From the NCBI RefSeq assembly GCF_017349295.1, contig NZ_JAFMPK010000005.1, positions 17,318 through 81,317 on the forward strand: a stretch of 64,000 bases of DNA. The letters run 5' to 3'. This document shows, in pieces, positions 1 to 9,292 of this stretch. Positions within the stretch are counted from its first letter, which is position 1. Each line of letters opens with the position of its first letter. This stretch comes from Myceligenerans salitolerans (GTDB taxonomy: Bacteria; Actinomycetota; Actinomycetes; Actinomycetales; Cellulomonadaceae). The translations under genes were made by a program, and so were the position numbers. The notes beneath the pieces are model-generated. The model was given only the letters and a program-made list of their open reading frames with translations, did not search any database and was not told where the DNA came from.

Positions 1-1442
1 TGACCCACGGGCACGAGGACCACATCGGTGCCGTGCCCTACCTGCTGCGGCTGCGCCGCGACATCCCGCTCGTCGGGTCGAAGCTGACGCTCGGGTTCAT
101 CGAGGCGAAGCTCAAGGAGCACCGCATCAAGCCGGTCACCCGCGAGGTGAAGGAAGGCCAGCGCGCGCAGCTCGGCATCTTCGACTGCGAGTTCGTCGCG
201 GTGAACCACTCCATCCCGGACGCGCTGGCGGTCGCCGTGACCACCGGTGCGGGGACGGTGCTGCACACCGGCGACTTCAAGATGGACCAGCTCCCGATGG
301 ACGGGCGGGTCACCGACCTGCGGGCGTTCGCGCGACTGGGGGAGAAGGGCGTCGACCTGTTCATGGTCGACTCCACGAACGCCGAGGTGCCGGGCTTCGT
401 CACGCCCGAGGTCGAGATCGGTCCGGTGCTCGACGGCGTGTTCGCGCAGGCGGACAAGCGGATCATCGTGGCGTCGTTCTCCTCGCACGTGCACCGCGTG
501 CAGCAGGTGCTGAACGCCGCCCATGCGCACGGCCGCCGGGTCGCCTTCGTGGGGCGGTCCATGGTGCGCAACATGGGCATCGCGGCCGAGCTGGGTTACC
601 TCGACGTGCCGCCCGGTGTCCTCATCGACGTGAAGAAGGCGGACAGCCTGCCCGACGACAAGATCGTCTACATGTCGACCGGGTCGCAGGGCGAGCCGAT
701 GGCGGCGCTGAGCCGCATGGCCAACGGCGATCACCGGGTCCAGGTGACCAGCGGTGACACGGTGATCCTCGCCTCGTCCCTGATCCCGGGCAACGAGAAC
801 GCGGTGTTCCGCGTGATCAACGGCCTCACCCGGCTCGGTGCCCGCGTGGTGCACTCGGCGAACGCCAAGGTGCACGTGTCCGGCCACGCCAGCGCCGGCG
901 AGCTCATGTACTGCTACAACATCCTGCGGCCGCGTAACGTCATGCCGGTGCACGGCGAGGTGCGGCACCTCGTGGCGAACGGCTCCATCGCGGTCAAGAC
1001 CGGCGTTCCCGCGGATCGCGTGGTGCTCGCGGAGGACGGCGTCGTCGTCGACCTCGTGGACGGCCGGGCCTCCGTGGTGGGGGCGGTGCCATGCGGGTAC
1101 GTGTTCGTGGACGGTTCGTCGGTGGGCGAGATCGGCGACGCCGAGCTCAAGGACCGCCGGATCCTGAGCGAGGAGGGCTTCGTCTCCGTCTACGCCGCGA
1201 TCGACACCGCGACGGGCAAGGTGCTCGCCGGCCCGCAGATCCTCGCGCGCGGCATGGCCGAGGACCTCGCCGTGTTCGACCCGGTGCTCCCGGAGATCAC
1301 CGACGCGCTGGAGACCGCGGTCGCCGGCGGCGCGACGGACACGCACCAGCTCCAGCAGATCATGCGCCGCACGGTGGGGCGCTTCGTCGCCACGAAGCTC
1401 CGTCGCAAGCCGATGATCGTTCCCGTGGTGGTGGAGGCGTGA
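1..1442 (+). CDS. rnj: Ribonuclease J, 5'-truncated by the window edge
   Basis: Metallo-beta-lactamase/beta-CASP ribonuclease with 5' exonuclease and endonuclease activity in mRNA decay and rRNA maturation. Reading from base 3 gives THGHEDHIGA, the HxHxDH zinc-binding motif, so the open frame continues upstream and the GTG at 33 is an internal valine. The beta-CASP region (about 130-300 of the visible part) contains ASFSSHVHRVQQ, and SGHAS and PVHGE carry further metal-site histidines. The C-terminal RNase J domain ends in KLRRKPMIVPVVVEA. About 80-90 N-terminal residues are missing, judging from the roughly 560-residue actinobacterial family. It is the first gene of a block whose order matches Rv2752c onward in M. 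tuberculosis. Identity is secure. Confidence 0.95.
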   Translation, partial: THGHEDHIGAVPYLLRLRRDIPLVGSKLTLGFIEAKLKEHRIKPVTREVKEGQRAQLGIFDCEFVAVNHSIPDALAVAVTTGAGTVLHTGDFKMDQLPMDGRVTDLRAFARLGEKGVDLFMVDSTNAEVPGFVTPEVEIGPVLDGVFAQADKRIIVASFSSHVHRVQQVLNAAHAHGRRVAFVGRSMVRNMGIAAELGYLDVPPGVLIDVKKADSLPDDKIVYMSTGSQGEPMAALSRMANGDHRVQVTSGDTVILASSLIPGNENAVFRVINGLTRLGARVVHSANAKVHVSGHASAGELMYCYNILRPRNVMPVHGEVRHLVANGSIAVKTGVPADRVVLAEDGVVVDLVDGRASVVGAVPCGYVFVDGSSVGEIGDAELKDRRILSEEGFVSVYAAIDTATGKVLAGPQILARGMAEDLAVFDPVLPEITDALETAVAGGATDTHQLQQIMRRTVGRFVATKLRRKPMIVPVVVEA

Positions 1443-1590
1443 TCGGCTGACTCGGAGCACACGGCGGGCGGGGGCACGAGGGCCCGCGTATCCTGATCGT
1501 GACCGTGTTTCACCCGGGATCGGCTCATTCTGAAGTGCATTCAGGCGATAGCGTCGGCGGGTTCGTCTCGCTCGACAGGAAGACCAGCAC

Positions 1591-2436
1591 GTGTCCCAGG
1601 AATCGCCGCACCAGCCGCCGCATCAGCCGCCATACGAGCCTCAGGCCGATCCCGGCGGCGTGAGCCCCCGCCAGGGGGACGCGCCGGCACCGGCGGAGGC
1701 GGCGACGCCGTTCGCCCACCCGATGGCGGGCGCCCGGCCCGCTCCCGCGAGCCCGCGGCCGACGTGGACGCACCGTCCTCCTGCCGGATACGGCTATCCG
1801 CCGGTTCGTCGTCCGGTGCCTGCGGGCCTGGCCACCGCAGCGATCGTGGTCGCGATCGCCTACGCCGTGTTTCGGCTGGTGCTCGCGCTGCTCTCGATAC
1901 CGGCGACGGAGGTCTGGGCCGACGCCGCCGAGCGAGGGCTGAGCTATGCCGAGGCCGACTTCGTGGCCTACGACTTCTTCGGCATTCTGCTCTTCCCGCT
2001 CGGGATCGCGATCTTCGTCGTCGGCAGTCTCTGGCTCTTCACGAGCCGGAAGTTCGCCGAGGCCGTCAACCCGGCGTTCCACCATCGCCGAGGCGCCGTC
2101 TGGGCGTGGATCGGATGGATCGTCCCGGTCGTCAGCCTGTGGTTCCCCTATGTCGTGCTCAGTGACGTCCGCGGGGCGACGATCCGGAACAGGCCCATGC
2201 CGGGCATCGGAGTGTGGTGGGCGTGCTGGCTGATCCCTCTCGTCTGCGATCAGATCACCAATCGGCTCACCGGCGGCGTACTGGGCACCGACCCGCTCAC
2301 GCCGGCGGTCGCCGCCTACCCGGTCATCGAGGGGATCGGTGCGGTGCTGACGGCTGTCGGCTGCTGGCTCTGGGTCGCCATGATCCGCGAACTGACGGCC
2401 GCGCAGCGCGAATGGGAAGCGGCTCCGCTCGCCTGA
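1591..2436 (+). CDS. DUF4328-family membrane protein
   Basis: Protein of 281 residues, function unknown. Residues 1-75 are Pro/Gln/Ala-rich and probably cytoplasmic and disordered. Then come about five or six hydrophobic segments, with the motif WIGWIVPVVSLWFPYVVLSDV typical of the actinobacterial DUF4328 family (invariant W, PVV and P in a membrane helix). The GTG start follows a GGAAGA-like ribosome site. The 148 bases upstream hold no other gene. It reads alone between RNase J and a convergent TetR gene, so context gives no role. The family call rests on the motif and layout. Confidence 0.75.
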   Translation: MSQESPHQPPHQPPYEPQADPGGVSPRQGDAPAPAEAATPFAHPMAGARPAPASPRPTWTHRPPAGYGYPPVRRPVPAGLATAAIVVAIAYAVFRLVLALLSIPATEVWADAAERGLSYAEADFVAYDFFGILLFPLGIAIFVVGSLWLFTSRKFAEAVNPAFHHRRGAVWAWIGWIVPVVSLWFPYVVLSDVRGATIRNRPMPGIGVWWACWLIPLVCDQITNRLTGGVLGTDPLTPAVAAYPVIEGIGAVLTAVGCWLWVAMIRELTAAQREWEAAPLA

Positions 2437-2503
2437 CGACCGGTCCGGGCCCCGTCACGTGTCGCGCGAGACGCGGGCGGGGTGGCGAGCGTCCGTCGAG
2501 CTC

Positions 2504-3142
2504 TCAGGGATCGGCCGGGCCGGTACCGGCCGTGGCGAGCAGCGGGCCCAGGGCGCCCAACGTCTCGGCGTAGCGGCTCTCGCGGGTCTGGGCGTCGCCG
2601 TCGAGCCGGCCTGCGAGCTCCAGGGAGACGAGTCCGTGGACCAGGCCCCACAGGCCGAGCGCCACCGTCTCGATGCGTGGGGCAGGAGTTCGCGGGACGG
2701 CACGTGCGACGGCGTCGCGCAGGACCCCGAACGTCTCCCGGCCGGTGGAACCTCGCTCCGTGGTGCCGGCACCTTCCCCAGGAGACTCGTCGTCGAGGGC
2801 GGGCGCGACGCGCCGATCGAACATGACGCGGTAGAAGTGAGGGTCGGACAGCGCGGACGTTCGGTACGCCATCCCGAGGGCGAGGAGGTCCTGGCGGGGG
2901 TCACCGGTGTCGGGCACGGCGGCGAGGTGCTCGGCGAAGCGCCGGAAGCCCTCGGTCGTGACCGCCGCGAGGAGCTTCTCGCGTGACCCGAAGAGCGCGT
3001 ACACCGCGGACGGGCTGGTCCCGGCCTCGGCGGCGACGGCGCGCACCGTGACGCCTGCCTCGCCGCGTTCCGACGTCGTGCGGGAGGCCACCTCCAGCAG
3101 CCGGGTGCGCAGCGCGTCGTCGTGGGTCCGGGGGCGTGCCAT
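2504..3142 (-). CDS. TetR/AcrR-family transcriptional regulator with WHG-type ligand domain
   Basis: Protein of 212 residues. An N-terminal TetR helix-turn-helix spans about residues 12-58 (VRAVAAEAGTSPSAVYALFGSREKL). The C-terminal half contains MAYRTSALSDPHFYRVMFDR and a GLWGLVHGLVSLE segment, typical of the TetR_C_13/WHG domain. The ATG is preceded by TAGACT and six bases, so the message is probably leaderless. It is divergent from the small membrane protein at 3260, with two AACRGTGTT elements between them. It is therefore likely to repress itself and that neighbour. The ligand is unknown. Confidence 0.9.
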   Translation of the reverse strand: MARPRTHDDALRTRLLEVASRTTSERGEAGVTVRAVAAEAGTSPSAVYALFGSREKLLAAVTTEGFRRFAEHLAAVPDTGDPRQDLLALGMAYRTSALSDPHFYRVMFDRRVAPALDDESPGEGAGTTERGSTGRETFGVLRDAVARAVPRTPAPRIETVALGLWGLVHGLVSLELAGRLDGDAQTRESRYAETLGALGPLLATAGTGPADP

Positions 3143-3176
3143 GCCTTGAGTCTAGAAGCCTTGACGAGAGTTTTCG

Positions 3177-3198
3177 AACGGTGTTTTATAACAGTGTT
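3177..3198. promoter_or_regulatory. Candidate TetR operator: two AACRGTGTT repeats
   Basis: AACGGTGTT (3177-3185) and AACAGTGTT (3190-3198) are 13 bases apart. Each has AAC/GTT dyad ends. They lie between the divergent TetR gene and the small membrane protein and overlap a TTGACG (3161-3166)/TTTTAT (3184-3189) promoter with 17-base spacing that reads toward the membrane protein. The role as operator is inferred from position and symmetry. Confidence 0.45.
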
Positions 3199-3259
3199 AC
3201 GGAAGCGTCGCAGGGAGACACCGGGGACCCGGCCGCCTGCACGGAAAGAGGTCACACCC

Positions 3260-3670
3260 ATGCTCGAACTGTCCGACGGCGCACGCCTGACCGCCGCCAT
3301 CGTCCTGCTGACCGTGGTCGGCATCGAATCCGGTGGATTCTTCCTGCTCAAGGTGAGCACCGGGCGCGTACCGGCCACGGATTTCCAGAAGTCGTTCTTC
3401 CGTGCCGGGCACGCCCATGCGGGTGTGCTGGTGACCCTCGGTCTGCTCTGCGTGGTGCTGGCGGAAGCCACGGTGCTCACCGGCTTCTGGCACTGGCTCG
3501 CGGCCACGGGTGTGCTCGTGGCGGCGGTCCTCCTGCCCGGTGGCTTCTTCTTCGGCGCCATGGGGCGGGACCGCACCCGGCCCAACGGCTTCAGGGTCCT
3601 TTTCCCGGTGGGGGCGGTGTTCCTGGCGGCGGGAGTGGTGACACTGGCCGTGGGTCTGTTCCTGTCCTGA
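3260..3670 (+). CDS. Small four-helix membrane protein, function unknown
   Basis: 136 residues with four hydrophobic segments (about 8-28, 48-72, 77-97, 112-134). A conserved-looking FFRAGHAHAGVLV stretch opens the second helix. The two histidines within GHAHAG could bind a metal or haem, but nothing else supports that. The ATG at 3260 follows GAAAGAGG at good spacing and is preferred to the upstream start at 3122, which would overlap the divergent TetR gene and its promoter. It is probably the target of that TetR regulator. I do not recognise the family by name. Confidence 0.75.
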   Translation: MLELSDGARLTAAIVLLTVVGIESGGFFLLKVSTGRVPATDFQKSFFRAGHAHAGVLVTLGLLCVVLAEATVLTGFWHWLAATGVLVAAVLLPGGFFFGAMGRDRTRPNGFRVLFPVGAVFLAAGVVTLAVGLFLS

Positions 3671-3756
3671 CGGCGGGCCGGCTTCCGTCCTGACGTGGAC
3701 GCGGAGCCGGCGCCACGTCCAGTAGGAACCGGACACACCGGGTCGGGTGCGCGGGT

Positions 3757-3779
3757 GTGTCGGTCTGTCTCGTTACCGT
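3757..3779 (+). promoter_or_regulatory. PafBC/RecA-NDp-type promoter of ftsK (one mismatch)
   Basis: GTGTCGGTC (3757-3765), exactly eight bases, then TACCGT (3774-3779). The established damage promoter is TTGTCRGTG-N8-TANNNT. Here the last G of the upstream element is C. The expected start of transcription is near 3786, just before the ATG at 3790. This rules out the GTG at 3757 as start codon. Confidence 0.55.
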
Positions 3780-3789
3780 GGGCAGCATC

Positions 3790-6603
3790 ATGGCGACCCG
3801 ATCCACCCAGGGCGGCAGCCGGAGCGGCAGGCCCCGGAAGTCAGCCCCGCGCAAGCACGCACCACGGCCTCGCAAGGCCAGGGGCGCGAGCCCGGCACGC
3901 GGGAAGCCCGCCACCGGCGGGGCACCGGCCGGCGTCGCGCGTTCCTGGCCCGTCCGGGCGGCGCGTGGCACGTGGATGGGCATGGCACACGCCGTCGGAG
4001 GCGCGGCACGTGCGGTCGGGCCGCGGGACCAGGACACGACACCCGGGGACGGAGAAGGAGACGTGGGCAAGGCGAGCCGGGCCACAACGGCGAAGGGAAC
4101 CTCGGGCGACACCGCTTCGAAGACCGGTGGTGCTCCCGAGCCCGATCACCGGGCGGACGGCGTGGGGTTCTTCCTGCTCGCTCTGGCCGTCGTGGTGGCT
4201 GCCCGCGAGTGGTGGGGCATCGACGGCGCCTTCGGGGACGGTGTGCACGCGGTCGTGGCAGGCACGCTCGGGGTGGCCGGCGTCGCGCTCCCTGTCCTCC
4301 TGCTCTGGATCGCGCTGCGGGTCATGCGGCATCCCGAGCGGGCGCGGGCGAACGGCCGCGTGACGATCGGGCTCGGCTTCGTCGTCGTGTCCGTGTGTTC
4401 CCTCGTGCACATCAGCGCCGGACTACCGTCACCCACGGACGGGTTCGGGCCGGTGCAGGACGCCGGCGGCGTGATCGGCTATCTGTTCGCCACGCCCGTG
4501 GTGACCGGCCTGACCGAGTGGTTCGCCGTGCCGCTCTACGTGCTCGCGGCGTTCTTCGGACTGCTCATCGTCACGGCCACCCCGGTGCACCGCATCCCTG
4601 GCCGCCTGCTGGGGGTCTACGACCGGCTCACCGGCAACCACCGTCCCGGGGACACCGACGATGCGGGGGCCGGTGACGCGACGGCGTCGTCCACCGGGCA
4701 GTCCGGCAGGCGTCGCAAGCGCAAGGGCGTCCGGGGCTACGTGGGCGACGAGGCCTTCGAGAAGGCGGCCTACCTCGCGTCCGCCGACGAGGCGTCGGGC
4801 AGCGCGTCGGGCCGTGCGGACAAGCTCACCACCCAGCGGATCCCGACCGGCGAGGGAAAGGGCGGCACGGGGGCTCCGGCGATCGGGCCCGGGCTCCTCG
4901 ACGAGGGGTCGGCAACGCCCCGGAAGAAGTCCGCGCCGAAACCGCCCGCCACCCCGGACCCGATGCCGCGGGGCGAGCAGCCCATGTTCGACGGCGACAC
5001 CGTCTACCTCCTGCCGGAGGAGTCACTCCTGGTCGAAGGCCCGCCGCACAAGACGAGATCCGCCGCCAACGACCGCGTGGTGGAGTCGCTCACCGGGGTC
5101 TTCGAGCAGTTCGGCGTCGATGCGCAGGTCACCGGCTTCACCCGTGGCCCGACCGTCACGCGGTACGAGGTCGAGGTGGGGCCCAAGACCAAGGTCGAAC
5201 GGATCACCTCCCTCTCGAACAACATCGCGTACGCCGTCGCCAGCGCGGACGTCCGGATCCTGTCGCCGATCCCGGGCAAGTCGGCGATCGGTATCGAGAT
5301 CCCGAACGCCGACCGCGAGACCGTCGTGCTCGGTGACGTGCTGCGCTCCTCGGCCGCGCGCCGCACCGAGCACCCGATGGTCATGGGCGTCGGCAAGGAC
5401 GTGGAGGGTGGCTACGTGGTGGCGAACCTCGCCAAGATGCCGCACATCCTCGTCGCCGGGGCCACCGGTGCGGGCAAGTCGAGCTTCATCAACTCGATGA
5501 TCACCTCGGTGCTCATGCGGGCCACCCCCGAGCAGGTGCGGCTCGTGCTCGTCGACCCGAAACGCGTGGAACTGACGATCTACGAGGGCATTCCGCACCT
5601 CATCACGCCGATCATCACCAGTCCCAAGAAGGCCGCCGAGGCACTGGAGTGGGTCGTGCGCGAGATGGACTCCCGCTACGACGACCTCGCGGAGTTCGGG
5701 TACAAGCACATCGACGACTTCAACGCCGCCGTGCGGGCCGGCAAGGTCAAGCCGCTGCCCGGCTCCGAGCGCAAGATCGCGCCCTACCCGTACCTGCTGG
5801 TCGTGGTCGACGAGCTCGCGGACCTCATGATGGTCGCGCCCCGGGACGTCGAGGCGTCGATCCAGCGGATCACGCAGCTCGCCCGAGCGGCGGGGATCCA
5901 CCTCGTGCTGGCCACCCAGCGCCCCTCGGTCGATGTCGTCACCGGTCTGATCAAGGCGAACGTGCCGTCGCGGCTCGCGTTCGCGACGTCGTCGCTCGCC
6001 GACTCCCGCGTGGTGCTGGATCAGCCGGGGGCCGAGAAGCTCATCGGGCAGGGGGACGCCTTGTTCCTGCCGATGGGCTCCGCGAAGCCGATGCGCGTGC
6101 AGGGCGCCTGGGTCACCGAGTCCGAGGTGGAGGCGGTCACGGAGCACGTCAAGGCCCAGCTCAAGCCCGTGTACCGGGAGGACGTCGCGGCGCCGGCCGC
6201 CGCGAAGAAGCAGATCGACGAGGACATCGGCGACGATCTCGACCTGCTGCTCCAGGCCGCCGAACTGGTGGTGACGACGCAGTTCGGCTCGACGTCGATG
6301 CTGCAGCGCAAGCTGCGCGTCGGGTTCGCCAAGGCGGGCCGCCTCATGGACCTCCTGGAGTCGCGGGAGATCGTCGGGCCGTCCGAGGGCTCCAAGGCCC
6401 GCGACGTGCTCGTCGCCGCGGACGACCTGCCCGCGGCGCTCGCGCTCATCCGTGGGGAGTCGACAGGCCTCTACGACCAGGACGAGGCGGATGACGGGCC
6501 GGGGGACGAGGACGCCGCCGGGACCGGTTCCGGCGGCGGGGGCACCGACGGCGAGGGGCGTTACCCCTCGGGCGTGGCGATGGCCGAGCGGGAGACCCGC
6601 TGA
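3790..6603 (+). CDS. ftsK: DNA translocase FtsK/SpoIIIE
   Basis: Septal ATP-driven DNA pump that clears and segregates chromosome termini at division. 937 residues. A basic Ala/Gly-rich N-terminal tail is followed by four membrane segments (about residues 118-260) and a low-complexity linker. The motor carries Walker A GATGAGKS at about 557-564 and Walker [14 protein letters not shown] at about 665. The C-terminal gamma winged-helix domain (about 815-885, [21 protein letters not shown]) reads polar KOPS-like sites. Start at ATG 3790 because the promoter at 3757-3779 lies just upstream. The gene stands alone, with pgsA about 90 bases downstream. E. coli ftsK is itself damage-inducible, which fits the promoter here. 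Confidence 0.96.
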   Translation: MATRSTQGGSRSGRPRKSAPRKHAPRPRKARGASPARGKPATGGAPAGVARSWPVRAARGTWMGMAHAVGGAARAVGPRDQDTTPGDGEGDVGKASRATTAKGTSGDTASKTGGAPEPDHRADGVGFFLLALAVVVAAREWWGIDGAFGDGVHAVVAGTLGVAGVALPVLLLWIALRVMRHPERARANGRVTIGLGFVVVSVCSLVHISAGLPSPTDGFGPVQDAGGVIGYLFATPVVTGLTEWFAVPLYVLAAFFGLLIVTATPVHRIPGRLLGVYDRLTGNHRPGDTDDAGAGDATASSTGQSGRRRKRKGVRGYVGDEAFEKAAYLASADEASGSASGRADKLTTQRIPTGEGKGGTGAPAIGPGLLDEGSATPRKKSAPKPPATPDPMPRGEQPMFDGDTVYLLPEESLLVEGPPHKTRSAANDRVVESLTGVFEQFGVDAQVTGFTRGPTVTRYEVEVGPKTKVERITSLSNNIAYAVASADVRILSPIPGKSAIGIEIPNADRETVVLGDVLRSSAARRTEHPMVMGVGKDVEGGYVVANLAKMPHILVAGATGAGKSSFINSMITSVLMRATPEQVRLVLVDPKRVELTIYEGIPHLITPIITSPKKAAEALEWVVREMDSRYDDLAEFGYKHIDDFNAAVRAGKVKPLPGSERKIAPYPYLLVVVDELADLMMVAPRDVEASIQRITQLARAAGIHLVLATQRPSVDVVTGLIKANVPSRLAFATSSLADSRVVLDQPGAEKLIGQGDALFLPMGSAKPMRVQGAWVTESEVEAVTEHVKAQLKPVYREDVAAPAAAKKQIDEDIGDDLDLLLQAAELVVTTQFGSTSMLQRKLRVGFAKAGRLMDLLESREIVGPSEGSKARDVLVAADDLPAALALIRGESTGLYDQDEADDGPGDEDAAGTGSGGGGTDGEGRYPSGVAMAERETR

Positions 6604-6695
6604 CGACGGACCTGCGTGACCGGCCGGCCCGGGCGGCCCACGGGGTGCTGCCCGGCGATTCGGGAAGTGCCCTGGCAGACGGTTAGGGTGGAGCA

Positions 6696-7289
6696 ATGGT
6701 CAACGACGCACCGTCGCCCTGGAACGTGGCGAACTACGTCACGATGGTCCGGATCGCGATGGTCCCGTTCTTCGCGTGGGCCCTCCTCACCGACGGCGGG
6801 GAGTCCGTGGCCTGGCGCATCGTGGCCACGATCGTCTTCGTGGTGGCCGCGCTCTCCGACAAGGTGGACGGCTACCTGGCCCGGTCCCGCGGCCTCATCA
6901 CGGATCTGGGCAAGCTTCTCGACCCGATCGCCGACAAGCTCCTCGTGGGCACGGCCCTCGTCCTGTTGTGGTGGCCGCTGGGCGAACTGCCCTGGTGGGT
7001 GCCGGTGGTCATCCTCGCGCGTGAGTTCGGCATCACGTTGATGCGCATGGCGGTCCTGAAGTACGCGGTGATGCCTGCCTCGCGGGGCGGGAAGCTCAAG
7101 ACGGTCCTGCAGGCGGTGGCCATCACCGCGTTCCTGCTGCCGCACGCCGGCCTTCCGTGGCTGACGGTGATCGCCTGGGTCGTCATGGTGGCCGCGGTCG
7201 TGGTCACCGTGGTGACCGGCCTCGACTACGCCTACCAGGGGTGGAGGATCCGTCGCTCGGCCAGGCGGACCTCCCCGGCTCAGGCGTGA
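6696..7289 (+). CDS. pgsA: CDP-diacylglycerol-glycerol-3-phosphate 3-phosphatidyltransferase
   Basis: Integral membrane enzyme that makes phosphatidylglycerol phosphate from CDP-diacylglycerol and glycerol 3-phosphate. 197 residues with about five membrane segments. The CDP-alcohol phosphotransferase signature D(x)2DG(x)2AR(x)8G(x)3D(x)3D is complete: D55, D58-G59, A62-R63, G72, D76, D80. TAGGGT at 6684-6689 lies six bases before the ATG, so the mRNA is probably leaderless. The stop overlaps the GTG of the next gene by four bases (GTGA), so pgsA and cinA are translationally coupled. The order pgsA-cinA-clgR is standard in actinobacteria. Confidence 0.95.
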   Translation: MVNDAPSPWNVANYVTMVRIAMVPFFAWALLTDGGESVAWRIVATIVFVVAALSDKVDGYLARSRGLITDLGKLLDPIADKLLVGTALVLLWWPLGELPWWVPVVILAREFGITLMRMAVLKYAVMPASRGGKLKTVLQAVAITAFLLPHAGLPWLTVIAWVVMVAAVVVTVVTGLDYAYQGWRIRRSARRTSPAQA

Positions 7290-7780
7290 ACGGCGCCGCT
7301 CCTGCCGCCGATCTCGCACCCGACCTCCTTGCGAGACTGGGCGCACGGGGCTGGACGCTCGCCGTCGCGGAGTCGCTCACCGGCGGCGGGGTGACATCCG
7401 TGCTGGTGTCGGTGCCCGGCGCGTCGACGGTGCTGCGCGGAGGGATCGTGGCCTACGCGACCGATCTCAAGGCACGGCTGCTCGGCGTCGACAGCGGCCT
7501 GCTGGCCGTCCGCGGCGCCGTCGACCCGGACGTCGCGACGCGGATGGCCGCCGGGGTCCGCGAGGCGACCGGCGCCGATGTCGGGCTGGCGACCACCGGC
7601 GTGGCGGGTCCCGACCCCCAGGACGGGCACGCGCCCGGCCTCGTCTACGTCGCGGTGTCCGCACCCGGCGTGGACCGGGTACGCCGGATCGAGCTCGCCG
7701 GGCCACGGCCGGACGTCATCGCCGGAGCGACGTCGGGGGTGCTCGATCTGGCCCTCGAGGTCATCTCGGATTTGTCGTGA
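7286..7780 (+). CDS. cinA: CinA C-terminal domain protein (nicotinamide-nucleotide amidase family)
   Basis: 164 residues, corresponding to the stand-alone C-terminal domain of CinA (PncC family), which deamidates nicotinamide mononucleotide in NAD recycling. Visible family motifs are [11 protein letters not shown] (from residue 28), [17 protein letters not shown] and [12 protein letters not shown]. The N-terminal molybdopterin-binding domain of full CinA is absent, as usual in actinobacteria. The GTG at 7286 overlaps the pgsA stop by four bases, which fixes the start. The enzymatic role is from the family and not proven here. Confidence 0.9.
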   Translation: MNGAAPAADLAPDLLARLGARGWTLAVAESLTGGGVTSVLVSVPGASTVLRGGIVAYATDLKARLLGVDSGLLAVRGAVDPDVATRMAAGVREATGADVGLATTGVAGPDPQDGHAPGLVYVAVSAPGVDRVRRIELAGPRPDVIAGATSGVLDLALEVISDLS

Positions 7781-7845
7781 CCCGTTGCCCAAGGGTGAAA
7801 CTTCTTGGTCAATTCTTGCAAAACACTTGACGGGAGTGGCCCTCG

Positions 7846-7871
7846 GGAACAAGAGTCGGAACAGTGACGTT
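7846..7871 (+). promoter_or_regulatory. ECF (SigE/SigH-type) promoter upstream of clgR
   Basis: GGAAC (7846-7850), exactly 18 bases, then GTT (7869-7871). This matches the GGAAC/T-N18-GTT pattern of actinobacterial SigE/SigH (SigR) promoters. It would give a leader of about 175 bases to the ATG at 8055. In M. tuberculosis clgR is known to be induced through SigE and SigH, so the match is biologically expected. Confidence 0.6.
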
Positions 7872-8054
7872 GGACCGGGCGTGATCGCGAACAAGCCGAC
7901 GGGTCGGACCCGACGTCATGGCTCACCGAGGACGGGGTACCGTAGGACGAACCCCGGAGGAGGCGAGCACACGCGAAAGGCACGTGCGATCGTCTCCCGC
8001 GCCACGGGGGCGGACGCATCCGGGAACGAGACAGGCACGGGAAGGGGGCGCGAG

Positions 8055-8411
8055 ATGGTCGTAATGCGGCAAGAGATCGGTGACGTGCTGAGAGATGTGC
8101 GTCAGCTCCAGGGGCGCACCCTGCGAGAGGTGTCCTCGGCGGCACGAGTGTCCCTCGGCTACCTCAGCGAGGTCGAGCGCGGTCAGAAGGAGGCGTCGTC
8201 CGAGCTTCTCGCGTCGATCTGCGACGCACTGGACGTCCCGTTGTCACGCGTCCTGCGCGAGGTGAGCGACCGGGTCGCGGTCGCGGAAGGAATCCTCCCC
8301 CAGATCCCCGACACCATCCCTGCCGACTTCATGCAGGGCATGCTGGCTCGGTGCGACCGCTCCGCGACGAAGCGGGACATCGCACGCGAGGACCTGGCTC
8401 CGGTCGGCTGA
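8055..8411 (+). CDS. clgR: XRE-family regulator ClgR
   Basis: Activator of clp protease genes and other stress functions in actinobacteria. 118 residues with an N-terminal helix-turn-helix (residues 7-66; [20 protein letters not shown], then [11 protein letters not shown]) characteristic of ClgR. A short C-terminal tail is of the kind that makes ClgR itself a Clp substrate in Streptomyces; here it ends LAPVG. The ATG at 8055 follows a GAAGGGGG ribosome site; an ATG three codons later is possible. The 274-base upstream region carries an ECF-type promoter at 7846-7871. It is convergent with nei and separated from it by a hairpin terminator. Confidence 0.9.
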   Translation: MVVMRQEIGDVLRDVRQLQGRTLREVSSAARVSLGYLSEVERGQKEASSELLASICDALDVPLSRVLREVSDRVAVAEGILPQIPDTIPADFMQGMLARCDRSATKRDIAREDLAPVG

Positions 8412-8436
8412 CCGGAGGCCGTCCGCGGATCTCACG

Positions 8437-8468
8437 ACGGGCGCACCACCTGCCGGTGGGGCGCCCGT
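8437..8468. terminator. Bidirectional hairpin terminator between clgR and nei
   Basis: ACGGGCGC (8437-8444) pairs with GCGCCCGT (8461-8468). After an A/G mismatch, CCACC (8446-8450) pairs with GGTGG (8455-8459), closing a TGCC loop. It lies between convergent stop codons at 8411 and 8471. There is no T-tract on the plus strand. Confidence 0.7.
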
Positions 8469-8470
8469 TC

Positions 8471-9292
8471 TCATGCCTCGGTGCGCCGTGACCGGTCGGC
8501 CTGGCAGTTCGGGCACCAGAACACCGGTCGCTCGAACGGCGCTTCGTTGGCCGTGCCGACGGCGATCGGTGTGCGACAGCGGCGGCACGGCTGTCCCAGC
8601 CGTCCGTGCACGGCCCTCTCGACGGAGCCCAAACCGTCGCGGCGCGCGACGCGGATGCTGCGCCACATCAGCTCGCGTGCGGTCAGGAGGAGCGTCGTGG
8701 CGCCGTCCTCGCCGAGCGCGCCGGCCGGGGCCCACGGGTACACGCGCCGGGCGAACAGCGACTCGGCCATCCAGATGGTCCCGAGCCCGGCCACGGTGCG
8801 CTGATCGAGCAGGGCGTCGCACAGGGCCCGGTCGGGGTCACGGACGAGCGCGGCGACGCCGTCGGGCAGGCGCGAGCCCGGGACGTCGGGTGCGAAGCGG
8901 TCGGCGAGGACGTCGGGCCCGAGCCCGGCCAGGATCCGCGGTTCGTCCCGGGTCGCGAGCAGGTCGAGCATGCCGAGTTGCCATCCCGTGCATGTCCAGT
9001 TCCGGGTCCCGAGGACGGCGCGGATCGCCGGGCTGCGAGCGGCCGCGCCACGGGACCCGGTGCGGTCGACGCGCCACCGTCCCTCCATGCGCAGATGGGT
9101 GTGCAGGGTCCGGCCGTCGTCGAACCGGGTCAGCAGGTGCTTCCCGTAGGGCACCGTGCCGAGCACCGTCGCGCCGACCAGGTGGGCGGCGGCAGCACTC
9201 GGCCAACGCAGTTCCGCGCGCGTCAGAACCTGGCCCGCCAGGGCGGCATCCAGGCGTTCGGCCGTCAGGCGCAGGACGTCACCCTCGGGCAT
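8471..9292 (-). CDS. nei: Fpg/Nei-family DNA glycosylase/AP lyase (endonuclease VIII-like)
   Basis: Bifunctional base-excision glycosylase removing oxidised bases. 273 residues. The mature N-terminus MPEGDVLRL has the catalytic Pro2 and Glu3, and PEGD rather than PELP points to Nei rather than Fpg. The helix-2-turn-helix region (QRTVAGLGTIWMAESLF) and a C-terminal zinc finger (CRRC and CPNC pairs) are present. The ATG at 9292 is chosen because Pro must be residue 2; it overlaps the end of lhr by 14 bases, so the two genes are translationally coupled and share the lhr promoter. The same nei-lhr pairing is known in mycobacteria. Confidence 0.93.
   Translation of the reverse strand: MPEGDVLRLTAERLDAALAGQVLTRAELRWPSAAAAHLVGATVLGTVPYGKHLLTRFDDGRTLHTHLRMEGRWRVDRTGSRGAAARSPAIRAVLGTRNWTCTGWQLGMLDLLATRDEPRILAGLGPDVLADRFAPDVPGSRLPDGVAALVRDPDRALCDALLDQRTVAGLGTIWMAESLFARRVYPWAPAGALGEDGATTLLLTARELMWRSIRVARRDGLGSVERAVHGRLGQPCRRCRTPIAVGTANEAPFERPVFWCPNCQADRSRRTEA

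Noticed and set aside
3757..3789. GTG 3757 as the ftsK start
   Set aside because: It coincides with the promoter element; ATG 3790 lies just after the predicted transcript start.
5023..6696. Minus-strand open frame opposite ftsK
   Set aside because: Shadow of the FtsK motor; His/Arg/Leu-rich translation, no family motif, no promoter or ribosome site.
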